The position numbers were made by a program, and so were the translations under genes. The notes under the pieces are model-generated. The model was not told the DNA's origin and did no database searches. It worked only from the letters and a program-made list of their open reading frames with translations. Below, piece by piece: positions 1-7,250 of a stretch of 11,440 nucleotides of DNA; position 1 is the first letter of the stretch; each line of letters begins with the position of its first letter. Location of the stretch: positions 1 through 11,440 of the forward strand of contig JACCTI010000013.1 of assembly GCA_013812515.1 (NCBI GenBank). Direction: 5' to 3'. The DNA is from Chthoniobacterales bacterium (GTDB lineage: Bacteria; Verrucomicrobiota; Verrucomicrobiia; Chthoniobacterales; UBA10450).

Positions 1-895
1 TGAACTTCTCCGGCGAGATCGCTGGGATGAACGAATTCGGATTGTAGGTCGGCCAGGAAGCCATCGCCAGGATGTCGCCGCTATTCGGCTCGATGATCAC
101 AATCGCGCCGCGTTTCGCTTTCGCCTCCAGCGCCTTCTCCGCCAGGTCCTGCAGCCGAAGATCGAGCGTTGTCACGACGGTGTATCCCGGAACTGGCGGC
201 GTGACGATTTTCTCGGAGGTTTTCCGCCCATCTTTATCGAATGTGATTTTGTATTCGCCGTGCTGACCCGTCAGCATGGTGTTGAACGTTTGTTCGAGTC
301 CATCGCGGCCCTCCGTCTCCGGCCAAAGCACCTCGTGATTGTCGATAATGCCGTCGGGGTTGCGCCCGGTCTTGCCGCTGTAGCCGATGATGTGGCCAGC
401 CGTTTTGCCGTTCGGATAGACCCGCACGTAGAGTGGCCGCAGCATCATCGCCGCAGGCAGCTTCCCGTTCAGTTGATCGTGCTGCGCCTCGGAGAGGTTC
501 TGCGCGATTTCCAAAGGCAGAATGCCGCGATTCCGGTAATGCCGCAGGATCAGTTCATCAGGAATCTTCAATGCACGCCCGAGCAGCTTTTCCGCGGAGC
601 TGATCTTCTCGTGCGCGAAACTGAGTACCTGCGCATCCGCGAATTCCAGCGGCGTAGGAAAGCTGAACGCGAGATTGTAGCTGAGGCGATTCTGCGCGAG
701 CGGCACGCCATTGCGATCCACGATCTGACCGCGCGGCGCTGGAATATCGAGCACGTAAGCGCGAGCGAGCTTCTGCGTCTCGTACGTCGGAATGATCGTC
801 TCGTCCGCCGCCGCAGGCGCAGGACTCGGCGTCTCCTGTCCGGAGGCACTCAGTCCGGCCACCAGCGCCAGAGAGAAGATCGTGAATCGCTTCAA
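1..895 (-). CDS. mrdA: Penicillin-binding protein 2-like transpeptidase, N-terminal part (3' end lies outside the window)
   Basis: A class B PBP cross-links peptidoglycan in the periplasm during cell elongation. The minus frame, read from a TTG at 893-895, gives 298 codons without a stop. It opens with a short positively charged and hydrophobic segment (LKRFTIFSLALVAGLSASG, residues 1-19), which could be an anchor or a cleavable signal. A Pro/Ala-rich linker follows, then the class B pedestal signature PAPRGQIVDRNGVPLAQN at about residues 53-70. Further matches are VRVYPNGKTAGHIIGYSG, GRDGLEQTFN, and the start of the transpeptidase domain (VVTTLDLRLQDLAEKALE, then GAIVIIEPNSGDILAMASWPTYNPN). 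The catalytic SxxK motif lies beyond the window edge. No in-frame ATG exists between the upstream stop and the TTG, and no Shine-Dalgarno is obvious, so the start is the weak point. PBP2 is preferred over FtsI from the PRGQIVDRNG and GYSG patterns, but this is not proven. Confidence 0.85.
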   Translation of the reverse strand, partial: MKRFTIFSLALVAGLSASGQETPSPAPAAADETIIPTYETQKLARAYVLDIPAPRGQIVDRNGVPLAQNRLSYNLAFSFPTPLEFADAQVLSFAHEKISSAEKLLGRALKIPDELILRHYRNRGILPLEIAQNLSEAQHDQLNGKLPAAMMLRPLYVRVYPNGKTAGHIIGYSGKTGRNPDGIIDNHEVLWPETEGRDGLEQTFNTMLTGQHGEYKITFDKDGRKTSEKIVTPPVPGYTVVTTLDLRLQDLAEKALEAKAKRGAIVIIEPNSGDILAMASWPTYNPNSFIPAISPEKF

Positions 896-945
896 GCGTA
901 TACAGATAGCAGTCCGCTGGGTTTCGTAAATCGCGCACCGATTGG

Positions 946-1067
946 GTCATCCTGACCCCCGCAGACGGCGAAGGACCTCACAAACGGTGAATGATCACGC
1001 TGCGATCACTCGTGTACTCCGGTCCCCAGCGTGAGGTCCCCTCCTCGTCTTCGCGACTCGGGATGAC
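946..1067. repeat. Imperfect long palindromic intergenic repeat (GTCATCC / GGACCTCAC arms)
   Basis: The two ends are inverted copies. GTCATCC at 946-952 pairs with GGATGAC at 1061-1067. GGACCTCAC at 973-981 pairs perfectly with GTGAGGTCC at 1031-1039. GCGAAG-like bases lie between the arms on each side. The left arm resembles the GTCATCCTGAGCGAAG-type repeat that I recall from many soil bacterial genomes. The element lies between the 5' end of the PBP gene and the 3' end of uvrC, so an mRNA hairpin here could affect transcripts between two co-oriented genes. No U-tract follows, so it is not a classical terminator. Confidence 0.6.
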
Positions 1068-1097
1068 GTGCAGAGAGAGCCCGATGAGAATTGCATG

Positions 1098-2729
1098 TCA
1101 GTGCCGTTGCAAAAACCGGTGCACGTCTTCTGCCAGCTTCAACCCGATGCCTTCGGTTGAGGCAATTTCCTCGACACTCGCTTTCCGCAATCTATTCACC
1201 GATCCAAATTCCCGCAGCAACAGGTTCTTCCGGTTCTGACTCACGCCTGGACAATCGTCGAGGATGCTCTCGCCAATCCGCTTCTTCATCAAAAGCTGGT
1301 GATAAGTGTTCGCGAACCGATGCGCCTCATCGCGAATGCGCTGCAGCAAACGCAGCGCGCCGGAATCGATCGGCAACTGCAGTGGCAAGGCGCGTCCCGG
1401 CCGGTAAATCTCCTCGTACTCTTTGGCCAGGCCCATGATCGGCAAATCATGCAAGCCTAGTCGTTGCAGTTCACGACAGGCGGACGAGAGCTGCCCCTTG
1501 CCGCCGTCGACGATGATCAAATCCGGCAATCGAACGAAGACGGTTGATGGTTGATCGTTGATGGTTGATGGCGGCGCGAGAACCTTCCCCAGTTCGAGGT
1601 TCGATGTTTGATGTTGGATGTTGGATGTCTTCCCTTCCCACCGTCGCACTCCTTCCACCGTGTCCTCCTGTGAGAACTCCGCCTCCGGGTTGCTTTCCCG
1701 CGCTTCCAAAAGCACCCGCGCATATCTTCGCCTAACGACTTCCGCCATGCTCGCGAAATCATCCTGGCCTTCCACCGTGCGAATCCGATAACGCCGGTAA
1801 TTATCCTTGTCCGGCGCACCGTTTCGGAAGCAAACCATCGAAGCGACGACGTGTGTGGTCGAGATATTCGAAATGTCGAAGCATTCCATCACCACCGGGA
1901 GCCGCTCGAGCCGCAACGCATCCGCGAGCGACTGCACATCGCTCGCCGGATCGATCGCGCTCGGCAAACTGTGGCGCGTAAAACGACGCATCGGCTTTGT
2001 CGTCCGCTTCAAATCTTCCAGCATGTTGCGGAGCTCCGCTGCTTTTTCGAAATCGAGCTTCTCCGCCGCCTTTCGCATTTCGTCTTCCAACGTCCCGATC
2101 ATCTCGCGCGAATGGCCTTCGAGAAAATCGCACGCCTGCGCGACACGCTCGCGATATTGCTCCGCCGTTGTATCGCTCAAGCGGACCGGCACCTGATAAG
2201 TCGATGACTTCAGCTCGCGCTCGCTCGGCGCTCCGCGCCCGAAAGTAAGGACGCCGAATTTCTTGCGCATGAAATTCAACGTTTGCCGCAACGCCCCCGC
2301 GTGCGCGTAAGGTCCGAAGTAACGCGCGCCATCGTCCTTCTTAAAGCGCGCCAGGCGAAAGCGCGGCCATTCCTCGGTCGGGTCGACTTTGACGAGGAGA
2401 AAACGTTTGTCGTCGCGGAACGAGACATTGTAACGCGGGCGAAATTCCTTAATCAGCTTGCCTTCCAGCAGCACCGACTCCGCTTCGCTTTGCACCGTGT
2501 GCGTTTCAAAATCCCAGACCGCCGCGAGCATCGCGCGCGTTTTGAGGTCGGCCTGCGCCAGCTTCGAAGGCAGGAAGTAGGAGCCGACCCGTTTGCGCAG
2601 ATCGCGCGCTTTCCCCACGTAAATCACACGGTTGAAGCGGTCACGCATCAAATAAACGCCCGGCTTGTGCGGCACCTCGTGCACGAGCTTCGCGAAGTCG
2701 GGCTTCTCTTTCGGGAGCACGGAAGGCAT
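1098..2729 (-). CDS. uvrC: UvrABC excinuclease subunit C, with an in-frame repeat insert and no Fe-S cysteines
   Basis: UvrC makes the two incisions of nucleotide excision repair after UvrA/UvrB load at damage. This 543-residue protein is shorter than E. coli UvrC (about 610). Domains in order: a GIY-YIG nuclease (HKPGVYLM 21-28, VIYVGKA 35-41, Glu in ESVLLEGKL near 84-90); a UVR motif (KLDFEKAAELRNMLEDL, 224-240); an RNase H-like 5' nuclease (MECFDISN 281-288, PDLIIVDGGKGQL 402-414, His in RDEAHRFA near 470); and a C-terminal helix-hairpin-helix (about 490-543). Residues 151-199, where E. coli UvrC places its [4Fe-4S] cysteines, contain none. Residues 367-397, between the central domain and the PDLIIVDGG motif, are a low-complexity insert encoded by heptad DNA repeats. 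The gene starts 9 bp after the stop of the M50 peptidase gene, which suggests co-transcription. Confidence 0.97.
   Translation of the reverse strand: MPSVLPKEKPDFAKLVHEVPHKPGVYLMRDRFNRVIYVGKARDLRKRVGSYFLPSKLAQADLKTRAMLAAVWDFETHTVQSEAESVLLEGKLIKEFRPRYNVSFRDDKRFLLVKVDPTEEWPRFRLARFKKDDGARYFGPYAHAGALRQTLNFMRKKFGVLTFGRGAPSERELKSSTYQVPVRLSDTTAEQYRERVAQACDFLEGHSREMIGTLEDEMRKAAEKLDFEKAAELRNMLEDLKRTTKPMRRFTRHSLPSAIDPASDVQSLADALRLERLPVVMECFDISNISTTHVVASMVCFRNGAPDKDNYRRYRIRTVEGQDDFASMAEVVRRRYARVLLEARESNPEAEFSQEDTVEGVRRWEGKTSNIQHQTSNLELGKVLAPPSTINDQPSTVFVRLPDLIIVDGGKGQLSSACRELQRLGLHDLPIMGLAKEYEEIYRPGRALPLQLPIDSGALRLLQRIRDEAHRFANTYHQLLMKKRIGESILDDCPGVSQNRKNLLLREFGSVNRLRKASVEEIASTEGIGLKLAEDVHRFLQRH
1543..1627. 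repeat. Tandem heptad repeat tract inside uvrC
   Basis: Two tracts of degenerate 7-bp units are visible. The first is four units of GTTGATG/GTTGATC at 1543-1570. A 21-bp spacer follows, then about five units at 1592-1627 (GTTCGAG, GTTCGATG, TTTGATG, TTGGATG, TTGGATG). On the coding strand these read as CATCAAC and CATCCAA units and translate to TSNIQHQTSNLEL and PPSTINDQPSTV. Similar heptads are, to my recollection, usually intergenic in Verrucomicrobia and Planctomycetes; here the tract is translated as part of UvrC. Confidence 0.8.
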
Positions 2730-2738
2730 GATGCAAAC

Positions 2739-3893
2739 TCAGACTCCCGCCACGTGTTTGGATTTGCAACTGGAGCACAGCCGTCTTGCGGCGGCGAGCA
2801 GCCGCAGGCGGGTCGCCATCCGCCGTCGGGGCGTGGCCGCATGGATCATCATCAACTCGGTGACGTTCTCAGGCGTCAACAGCCCGACGAGGCGCTGCAT
2901 GCGATCCAGCACCGGCACGGCCGGACAATTCGATTCCTGCATGATGCGAAGCGCTTCGTCGAACGGCGTGCCAGTGCTTACCGTCGGAACTCCGCGCCGC
3001 ATGATGTCGGACGCGCGAATGTTCGGATCATCCCGCCGCAGCGCCGCGATGATGTCGTTGCGCAAGAGGACTCCGTTCACCGCGCCGCGCTCATCCACCA
3101 CCGGAAAATCATGCTGTGAAGTCGCGAGCAGCGCGTCGACTGCTGCCGCGACGGTTGCGTTCGCGGGCAGGCTGCGAAAATCCCGCACCATCGCGCTCGA
3201 GACCGGCAGACCTCGCGACACATCTTTCATCTGCGCGAGCGCGGCCTCCTGCGATGCTCCGATGTAGATGAAGAGCGCGATGAAGATCAGCATCGGGTTT
3301 CCAAACAATCCGATGAAGCCGAAGATGAAGGCACAGCCCTGCCCGATCGTGGCGGCGATCTGCGTGGCACGCGCATAGTTCAGCCGGGTGGCCAGCAATG
3401 CGCGGACGACGCGGCCTCCATCCATCGGAAAGGCTGGCAGCAAATTAAAGAGAACCAACCAGACATTGATCACCATCAACTGCATGAGCATGCTCGGCGC
3501 TTCCACCGCAGTCGTGTCGGTGACGCGCTGAAAGCCTGTGACCAGGAAAAGTCCCAGAGCGATCATGACGTTCACCGCCGGTCCAGCGAGTGCGACGATC
3601 AATTCCTGGCCCGGCTTTTCCGGCATTCGCTCCAGGCGCGCCACGCCGCCGATCGGCAGCAATGTAATGTCAGGTGTGTTAATCCCGAACGCCTTGGCCG
3701 CGATCGCGTGTCCGAATTCGTGCAGAAGCACACAGGCGAAAAGCAGCAGGATGAAGAAGAGGCGATTGGCGGCCACGGCTGAGCCGCCTTGCAAGTAGTA
3801 ACTGAAACCAAGCCAGGCCAACAAAAGCAGAAAGGTGACATGAATCCGGACGAGGATGCCGGCGACGCGGAAGATGGGAATGGACCAGCTCAT
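2739..3893 (-). CDS. M50 family site-2-protease-like membrane metallopeptidase with CBS domain pair
   Basis: This is a predicted intramembrane zinc peptidase of 384 residues, of the kind that cleaves membrane-anchored substrates such as anti-sigma factors. HEFGH (58-62) in a hydrophobic segment gives the two zinc histidines and the catalytic Glu. NLLPAFPMDGGR (150-161) gives the third zinc ligand, Asp158. Hydrophobic segments lie at about 18-35, 43-57, 97-120, 136-152 and 185-213. Residues 230-352 form two CBS repeats (HDFPVVDERGAVNGVLLRND and CPAVPVLDRMQRLVGLL), which typically sense adenosyl ligands. The tail is basic and contains CSSC (373-376). The ATG at 3893 is chosen because the hydrophobic MSWSIPIFRVAGILVRIHVT start matches the family. 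The frame is open much further upstream, but that part is antisense to the oxidoreductase gene. The 60 bp shared with that divergent gene must hold both promoters; none is clear. Substrate unknown. Confidence 0.93.
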   Translation of the reverse strand: MSWSIPIFRVAGILVRIHVTFLLLLAWLGFSYYLQGGSAVAANRLFFILLLFACVLLHEFGHAIAAKAFGINTPDITLLPIGGVARLERMPEKPGQELIVALAGPAVNVMIALGLFLVTGFQRVTDTTAVEAPSMLMQLMVINVWLVLFNLLPAFPMDGGRVVRALLATRLNYARATQIAATIGQGCAFIFGFIGLFGNPMLIFIALFIYIGASQEAALAQMKDVSRGLPVSSAMVRDFRSLPANATVAAAVDALLATSQHDFPVVDERGAVNGVLLRNDIIAALRRDDPNIRASDIMRRGVPTVSTGTPFDEALRIMQESNCPAVPVLDRMQRLVGLLTPENVTELMMIHAATPRRRMATRLRLLAAARRLCSSCKSKHVAGV

Positions 3894-3953
3894 ATATTTC
3901 GCGAATAGATCGCACCCGCTCTTCCGGCGCGATGCCTGGGATGAGACACTGGC

Positions 3954-5030
3954 ATGATCTTCGACGTCGCGATCGTCGGGAGTGGCCCCGCGGGAGCTTC
4001 CTGCGCGGCCTTTTGTGCCGTGGCGGGACACCGCACGCTCATCCTCGAACGAGAGACTTTTCCGAGAGAGAAGGTGTGCGGTGATTGCCTGAATCCTGCT
4101 TGCACTCCGATCCTCGAGCGGCTGGGCGTTGCCGCGCGAGTCCAGACCCTGCCGCATGGAAGGCTGAGTCGCGTCGAGTTCGTTGCAATTGGTGGCCACA
4201 CTGTGGGTGTTGATCTTCCGCCAGACGCCGAGATCGCGGTCAAGCGGAGTTTGTTCGACCAAGTTCTGATGAAGCGCGCGGCCGAGGCGGGCGCGGTCGT
4301 GCGCCAAGGCGCGACGGTGGATGCACTGGTGCCGCCGGCATTGACGCGAGATTCATGGAAGATCACGGCCGGCGCTGAGTCTTTCGAGGCGCGGGTGCTG
4401 GTCGCCGCGGATGGTCGCAATTCGACGGTCGCGCGGCTGCTGCGCTTGTTGCCGCGGATTGCAAGAGAGCGCGTCGCCTTACAAACGCACCTGCCGCTTC
4501 CATCAGGTTTCGGTGCTCGGGTTGTGCTCCAGTTATTACCGGAGGGATACTCCGGGCAGGCGCCGGTTGGAGATAACGAGCTCAATCTTTGTCTCGTCGG
4601 CAAGCCATCGTCCATGCCTTTGCTCCGCGATTGGGCGGAAACAAGCTTCGGCGTGGCACGCGATCACCATTGGCGCATCATTACGCCGCTGCGAAGAGCT
4701 TCGCTTCCGCCGGCGCGAAGGCGCTTGTTTCTGATTGGCGACGCCGCGCGCGTGGTGGAGCCATTCACCGGCGAGGGGATTTATTATGCGCTTCGCTCCG
4801 GTGAACTTGCCGCGGAAGCAATCGCTTCTTTGCTCGCAACAGGTGATGACGACGAAGCCGCGCGATCTTATGCCGCAGCGCACGATGAGCTCTATCGCGG
4901 CCGGCTTTGGGTGAATCGGATTGCGCGCGCGGCGGTGTTGTCACCGCGAATCACTTCTCTTCTCCTCCGCGCGAGCGTGCTTCATCCGGCTCTCCTGCGC
5001 GTGCTCACCGCGAAGCTTACGAAGTTGTAG
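3954..5030 (+). CDS. FAD-dependent oxidoreductase, geranylgeranyl reductase family
   Basis: A 358-residue flavoprotein of the geranylgeranyl-reductase / aromatic-hydroxylase fold. It has the N-terminal dinucleotide-binding motif VGSGPAG (8-14), the CGDCLNP segment (42-48) typical of geranylgeranyl-reductase-like proteins, DGRNS (153-157), and the second FAD-binding motif GDAARVVEPFTGEGI (262-276). Family members reduce isoprenoid side chains or act as halogenase- or monooxygenase-like enzymes in lipid or polyketide pathways; the substrate cannot be read from the sequence. The ATG at 3954 starts immediately before the Rossmann strand, as expected. The gene is divergent from the M50 peptidase and convergent with folD. 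Its stop codon TAG (5028-5030) lies within the TTGTAG terminus of the downstream hairpin repeat, so the last codons may have been shaped by that element. Confidence 0.9.
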   Translation: MIFDVAIVGSGPAGASCAAFCAVAGHRTLILERETFPREKVCGDCLNPACTPILERLGVAARVQTLPHGRLSRVEFVAIGGHTVGVDLPPDAEIAVKRSLFDQVLMKRAAEAGAVVRQGATVDALVPPALTRDSWKITAGAESFEARVLVAADGRNSTVARLLRLLPRIARERVALQTHLPLPSGFGARVVLQLLPEGYSGQAPVGDNELNLCLVGKPSSMPLLRDWAETSFGVARDHHWRIITPLRRASLPPARRRLFLIGDAARVVEPFTGEGIYYALRSGELAAEAIASLLATGDDDEAARSYAAAHDELYRGRLWVNRIARAAVLSPRITSLLLRASVLHPALLRVLTAKLTKL

Positions 5031-5137
5031 GCCGCTGCTGTAGAGCAGGTGACGGCTGTAGTGGGGCTTGTGCCAAGCACCGGGCGTAAGCCGTAGACGA
5101 CACCCGCGCCAGGCGCTTGATACAAGCGCCTCTACAA
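5025..5137. repeat. TTGTAG...CTACAA-bounded multi-hairpin repeat between convergent genes
   Basis: The element is bounded by TTGTAG (5025-5030) and its inverse CTACAA (5132-5137). It holds a perfect 8-bp stem with a 3-nt loop (GGCGCTTG, ATA, CAAGCGCC at 5112-5130). A second 8+3+8 hairpin has one mispair (GGGGCTTG, TGC, CAAGCACC at 5063-5081). A smaller hairpin is CTGCT-GTAG-AGCAG at about 5034-5047. The element at 11231-11297 has the same ends and the same 8+3+8 stem format. It sits between the 3' ends of the oxidoreductase and folD, so it may act as a bidirectional transcript end, although no U-tract follows. Confidence 0.75.
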
Positions 5138-5147
5138 GCAAAACGCG

Positions 5148-6029
5148 TCAGTGCGACTGCTGCCGGGAAGCTTTGATCGTGTTCGACATTAACATCGCGA
5201 TCGTCATCGGTCCGACCCCTCCGGGCACGGGCGTGATCGCCGCTGCCTTCTCCGCTACCTCATCAAACGCGACATCCCCGACGAGTCGATAACCGCGCGG
5301 TGCCGTCGCATCGTCGACACGGTTGATGCCGACATCGATCACGACCGCGCCTTGCCGCACGTGATCGGCTTTGACGAAATTAGCCTGCCCAATCGCCGCG
5401 ATTACGATGTCCGCTGAGCGCGTGATCTCCGCGAGGTTGCGACTGCGTGAATGCACCACCGTGACGGTGGCATTCGCGCCTGTGGCCTTCCGCATCAGAA
5501 GCAGCGCCAGCGGTTTGCCGACGATCATGCTGCGCCCGAGCACGACGACGTGCGCGCCGGACACTTCCATTCCACTCTCGATCAGGAGCCGCTGACAACC
5601 GAGAGGCGTGCACGGCACAAAGCCGGAGTCATCGCCGATGACGAGCTTCGCGACGTTACTCGGGTGGAAACCGTCCACGTCTTTTGCGGGATTGAGCGCT
5701 CGCACGATCGCCCCTTCATCGATCTGCTTGGGCGGTGGGGATTGAACCAGGATTCCGTGGACGTTCGGATCGCGGTTCAGTTCCTCGACGCGCGCGAGCA
5801 GCTCTTCCTGCGTCGTCGTGGCCGGCAGCTCCAGTTTCACGGAGTGCAGTTCGAGATCGCGGCACATCTTGTCCTTCGACCGCACATACGCGCGCGAAGC
5901 CGGATCGTCGCCGACCAGGACAACCGCCAACCCCGGCGTGATGCCGTCCGACTTCAGCATGGCAATGTCGCGCCGCAGTTCGGCATAAACATTGTCCGCG
6001 ATTGCGCGGCCATCGATCAATTTCGCCAT
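5148..6029 (-). CDS. folD: Bifunctional methylenetetrahydrofolate dehydrogenase / methenyltetrahydrofolate cyclohydrolase
   Basis: FolD interconverts 5,10-methylene-, 5,10-methenyl- and 10-formyl-tetrahydrofolate with NADP in the cytosol, feeding purine and formyl-Met synthesis. The 293-residue product has the family's usual length and motifs in order: the YVRSKDKMC helix with the catalytic Lys (about 48-56), GILVQSPPP near 95-103, KDVDGFHPSN (about 115-124), PCTPLG, the nucleotide-binding VVLGRSMIVGKPLALLL, and the C-terminal TPVPGGVGPMTIAML. QSPPP replaces the more common QLPLP; this is a conservative oddity in a substrate-pocket motif and probably not inactivating. The gene starts 5 bp after the stop of the acyltransferase gene and is the last gene of the ubiX-acyltransferase-folD operon. 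It ends at the hairpin repeat. Confidence 0.97.
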   Translation of the reverse strand: MAKLIDGRAIADNVYAELRRDIAMLKSDGITPGLAVVLVGDDPASRAYVRSKDKMCRDLELHSVKLELPATTTQEELLARVEELNRDPNVHGILVQSPPPKQIDEGAIVRALNPAKDVDGFHPSNVAKLVIGDDSGFVPCTPLGCQRLLIESGMEVSGAHVVVLGRSMIVGKPLALLLMRKATGANATVTVVHSRSRNLAEITRSADIVIAAIGQANFVKADHVRQGAVVIDVGINRVDDATAPRGYRLVGDVAFDEVAEKAAAITPVPGGVGPMTIAMLMSNTIKASRQQSH

Positions 6030-6034
6030 TCTAT

Positions 6035-6709
6035 TCAGGGCCTTTCTACGAACTGCATCATGGCACTCTGCAGACGCAGACGTTCGGCTTCAAACCCTTC
6101 GGCCGTGCTCGTCTCGGCGACGCGATGAAACGCGCCGAGGATCACACGCACAGTTGAGCACGGCTTGGGCAGGATGAAGCGATCCCAGCTCCGCAACCGC
6201 CAGCAACTCGAATATTCAAAGTTCATTAGCAAGACCGGCGTCTTCGATTTTTGGGCCAGGAAGACGATGCCGGGCCCCATCTCATAAACGGGACCGCGCG
6301 GACCGTCTGGCGTGATCACCACGTCCCGGCCGGCGGCGATTTCGTCGGCTAGTTGCAACATCGCACTGGCGCCTCGGCGCGAACTGGAGCCGCGCGCCAC
6401 GCCTACGCCATAGCGGGCCACGAAATCTGCGAGCAGGTTGCCATCCCGGCTCGCGCTGATCAACGCCACCGTCGGCCGCTTCGCGATGAACCGCCGCCCA
6501 ATATACGGCAAGAGCAGCAGGCGGTTATGCCACAGAGCGCCGATGACCCGTTCGCTCGTCGGCAGCTTGAAGAGGTCCGCGCGATCCTCGATTTCGAATC
6601 GGAGCGTGCGCGCCCAAAGCTCGAGAAAATGATATCCGAGCGCAATGAGCCATCGCGCGGCACGCCCTTCAATCTTCAACTTGTCACGGACGGAGCGGCG
6701 GAGCTTCAT
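6035..6709 (-). CDS. DUF374-type lysophospholipid acyltransferase
   Basis: A predicted inner-membrane-associated acyltransferase of the LPLAT superfamily, DUF374 branch, whose members are thought to acylate lipid A-like or lysolipid substrates. The 224-residue frame shows ALWHNRLLLLPYI with the conserved His, then ISASRDGNLLADFVARYG, then RGSSSRRGASAML, ITPDGPRGP, and a C-terminal PVLLMNFEYS segment. These are the hallmark DUF374 blocks in the expected order. I chose the ATG at 6709 (MKLRRSVRD), preceded by GGTGGAAGG. The frame extends to a TTG at 6754, but that would lie deep inside ubiX. The chosen start overlaps the ubiX 3' end by 26 bp, consistent with translational coupling. The acyl donor and acceptor are not determinable. 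Confidence 0.88.
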   Translation of the reverse strand: MKLRRSVRDKLKIEGRAARWLIALGYHFLELWARTLRFEIEDRADLFKLPTSERVIGALWHNRLLLLPYIGRRFIAKRPTVALISASRDGNLLADFVARYGVGVARGSSSRRGASAMLQLADEIAAGRDVVITPDGPRGPVYEMGPGIVFLAQKSKTPVLLMNFEYSSCWRLRSWDRFILPKPCSTVRVILGAFHRVAETSTAEGFEAERLRLQSAMMQFVERP

Positions 6710-7250
6710 CCTTCCACCGGTAGGCGCGCGGATTAGGAAGTCCGAGTTGATCAAGAATTCGCCAGACCACGGTGTCTGCTACCTCGGTGGCTGATCGCGG
6801 CCGGCTGTAAAACGACGGAATGGCCGGGAGCACAACCGCGCCCGCTTCCAGCAAGGTCACGACATTGCGCGCGTGGATCAGGTTCCATGGAGTCTCGCGC
6901 GGAACGATGATCAGTTTGCGCCGCTCCTTCAGAAATACGTCCGCCGTCCTGAGCAGCGCAGTTTCTCCAGAGCCGCTCGCAATCCGCCCGAGCGTAGACA
7001 TGGAACACGGCACAATGACCATCGCATCGAAGCGGGCCGACCCGCTGACATACGGAACATTGAGGTCGTTCTCGGCTTGCTTGTGCACGCCCCCGGGAAG
7101 TCGTATCCCCTCAACCTCCTGCAGAGCGACCTGCTTCGCGTGGCCGCTCATGATCAGATGGACGTCGTGCGCCATCGCGTCAATTTGGTCGAGCAAACGC
7201 TGCAAATAGATCGTTCCACTGGCGCCGGTGGCGGCGATGACAAGCTTCAT
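6684..7250 (-). CDS. ubiX: UbiX flavin prenyltransferase
   Basis: UbiX attaches dimethylallyl phosphate to FMN to make prenylated FMN, the cofactor of UbiD-type decarboxylases in ubiquinone, menaquinone or aromatic-acid metabolism. The 188-residue length is typical. Motifs: AATGASGTIYLQRLL at the N-terminus (FMN phosphate loop), the PCSMSTLGRIASG block (about 81-93), the VPRETPWNLIHARNVVTLLEAG block, and the PAIPSFYSRP block. The start ATG at 7248-7250 gives the standard MKLVIAATGASG start; no strong Shine-Dalgarno precedes it. It is the first gene of the minus-strand ubiX-acyltransferase-folD operon. No UbiD partner is in the window, so the decarboxylase served is unknown. Confidence 0.96.
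   Translation of the reverse strand: MKLVIAATGASGTIYLQRLLDQIDAMAHDVHLIMSGHAKQVALQEVEGIRLPGGVHKQAENDLNVPYVSGSARFDAMVIVPCSMSTLGRIASGSGETALLRTADVFLKERRKLIIVPRETPWNLIHARNVVTLLEAGAVVLPAIPSFYSRPRSATEVADTVVWRILDQLGLPNPRAYRWKDEAPPLRP

Noticed and set aside
558..950. Minus-strand open frame with an ATG start overlapping the PBP gene
   Set aside because: The peptide is Arg/Cys-rich with no fold, and the adjacent frame gives clear PBP motifs over the same bases.
1543..1627. Heptad tract considered as a CRISPR array
   Set aside because: Units are 7 bp, with no spacers of 25-40 bp and no cas genes; it is a tandem repeat.
2283..3119. 278-codon plus-strand open frame antisense to uvrC and the M50 gene
   Set aside because: Both genes on the minus strand have unmistakable family motifs; long antisense frames are expected at this GC content.
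3894..4307. N-terminal extension of the M50 peptidase by 138 codons
   Set aside because: It is antisense to the FAD-binding core of the divergent oxidoreductase and has no membrane or domain signal; the ATG at 3893 starts the family-like sequence.
5112..5130. Perfect 8+3+8 hairpin called as an intrinsic terminator
   Set aside because: No run of T follows on either strand; it is better explained as part of the repeat family, though it may still affect transcript ends.
6710..6754. Upstream TTG start for the acyltransferase
   Set aside because: It adds 15 residues without similarity and deepens the overlap with ubiX to 71 bp; the ATG at 6709 has a purine-rich ribosome-binding stretch.
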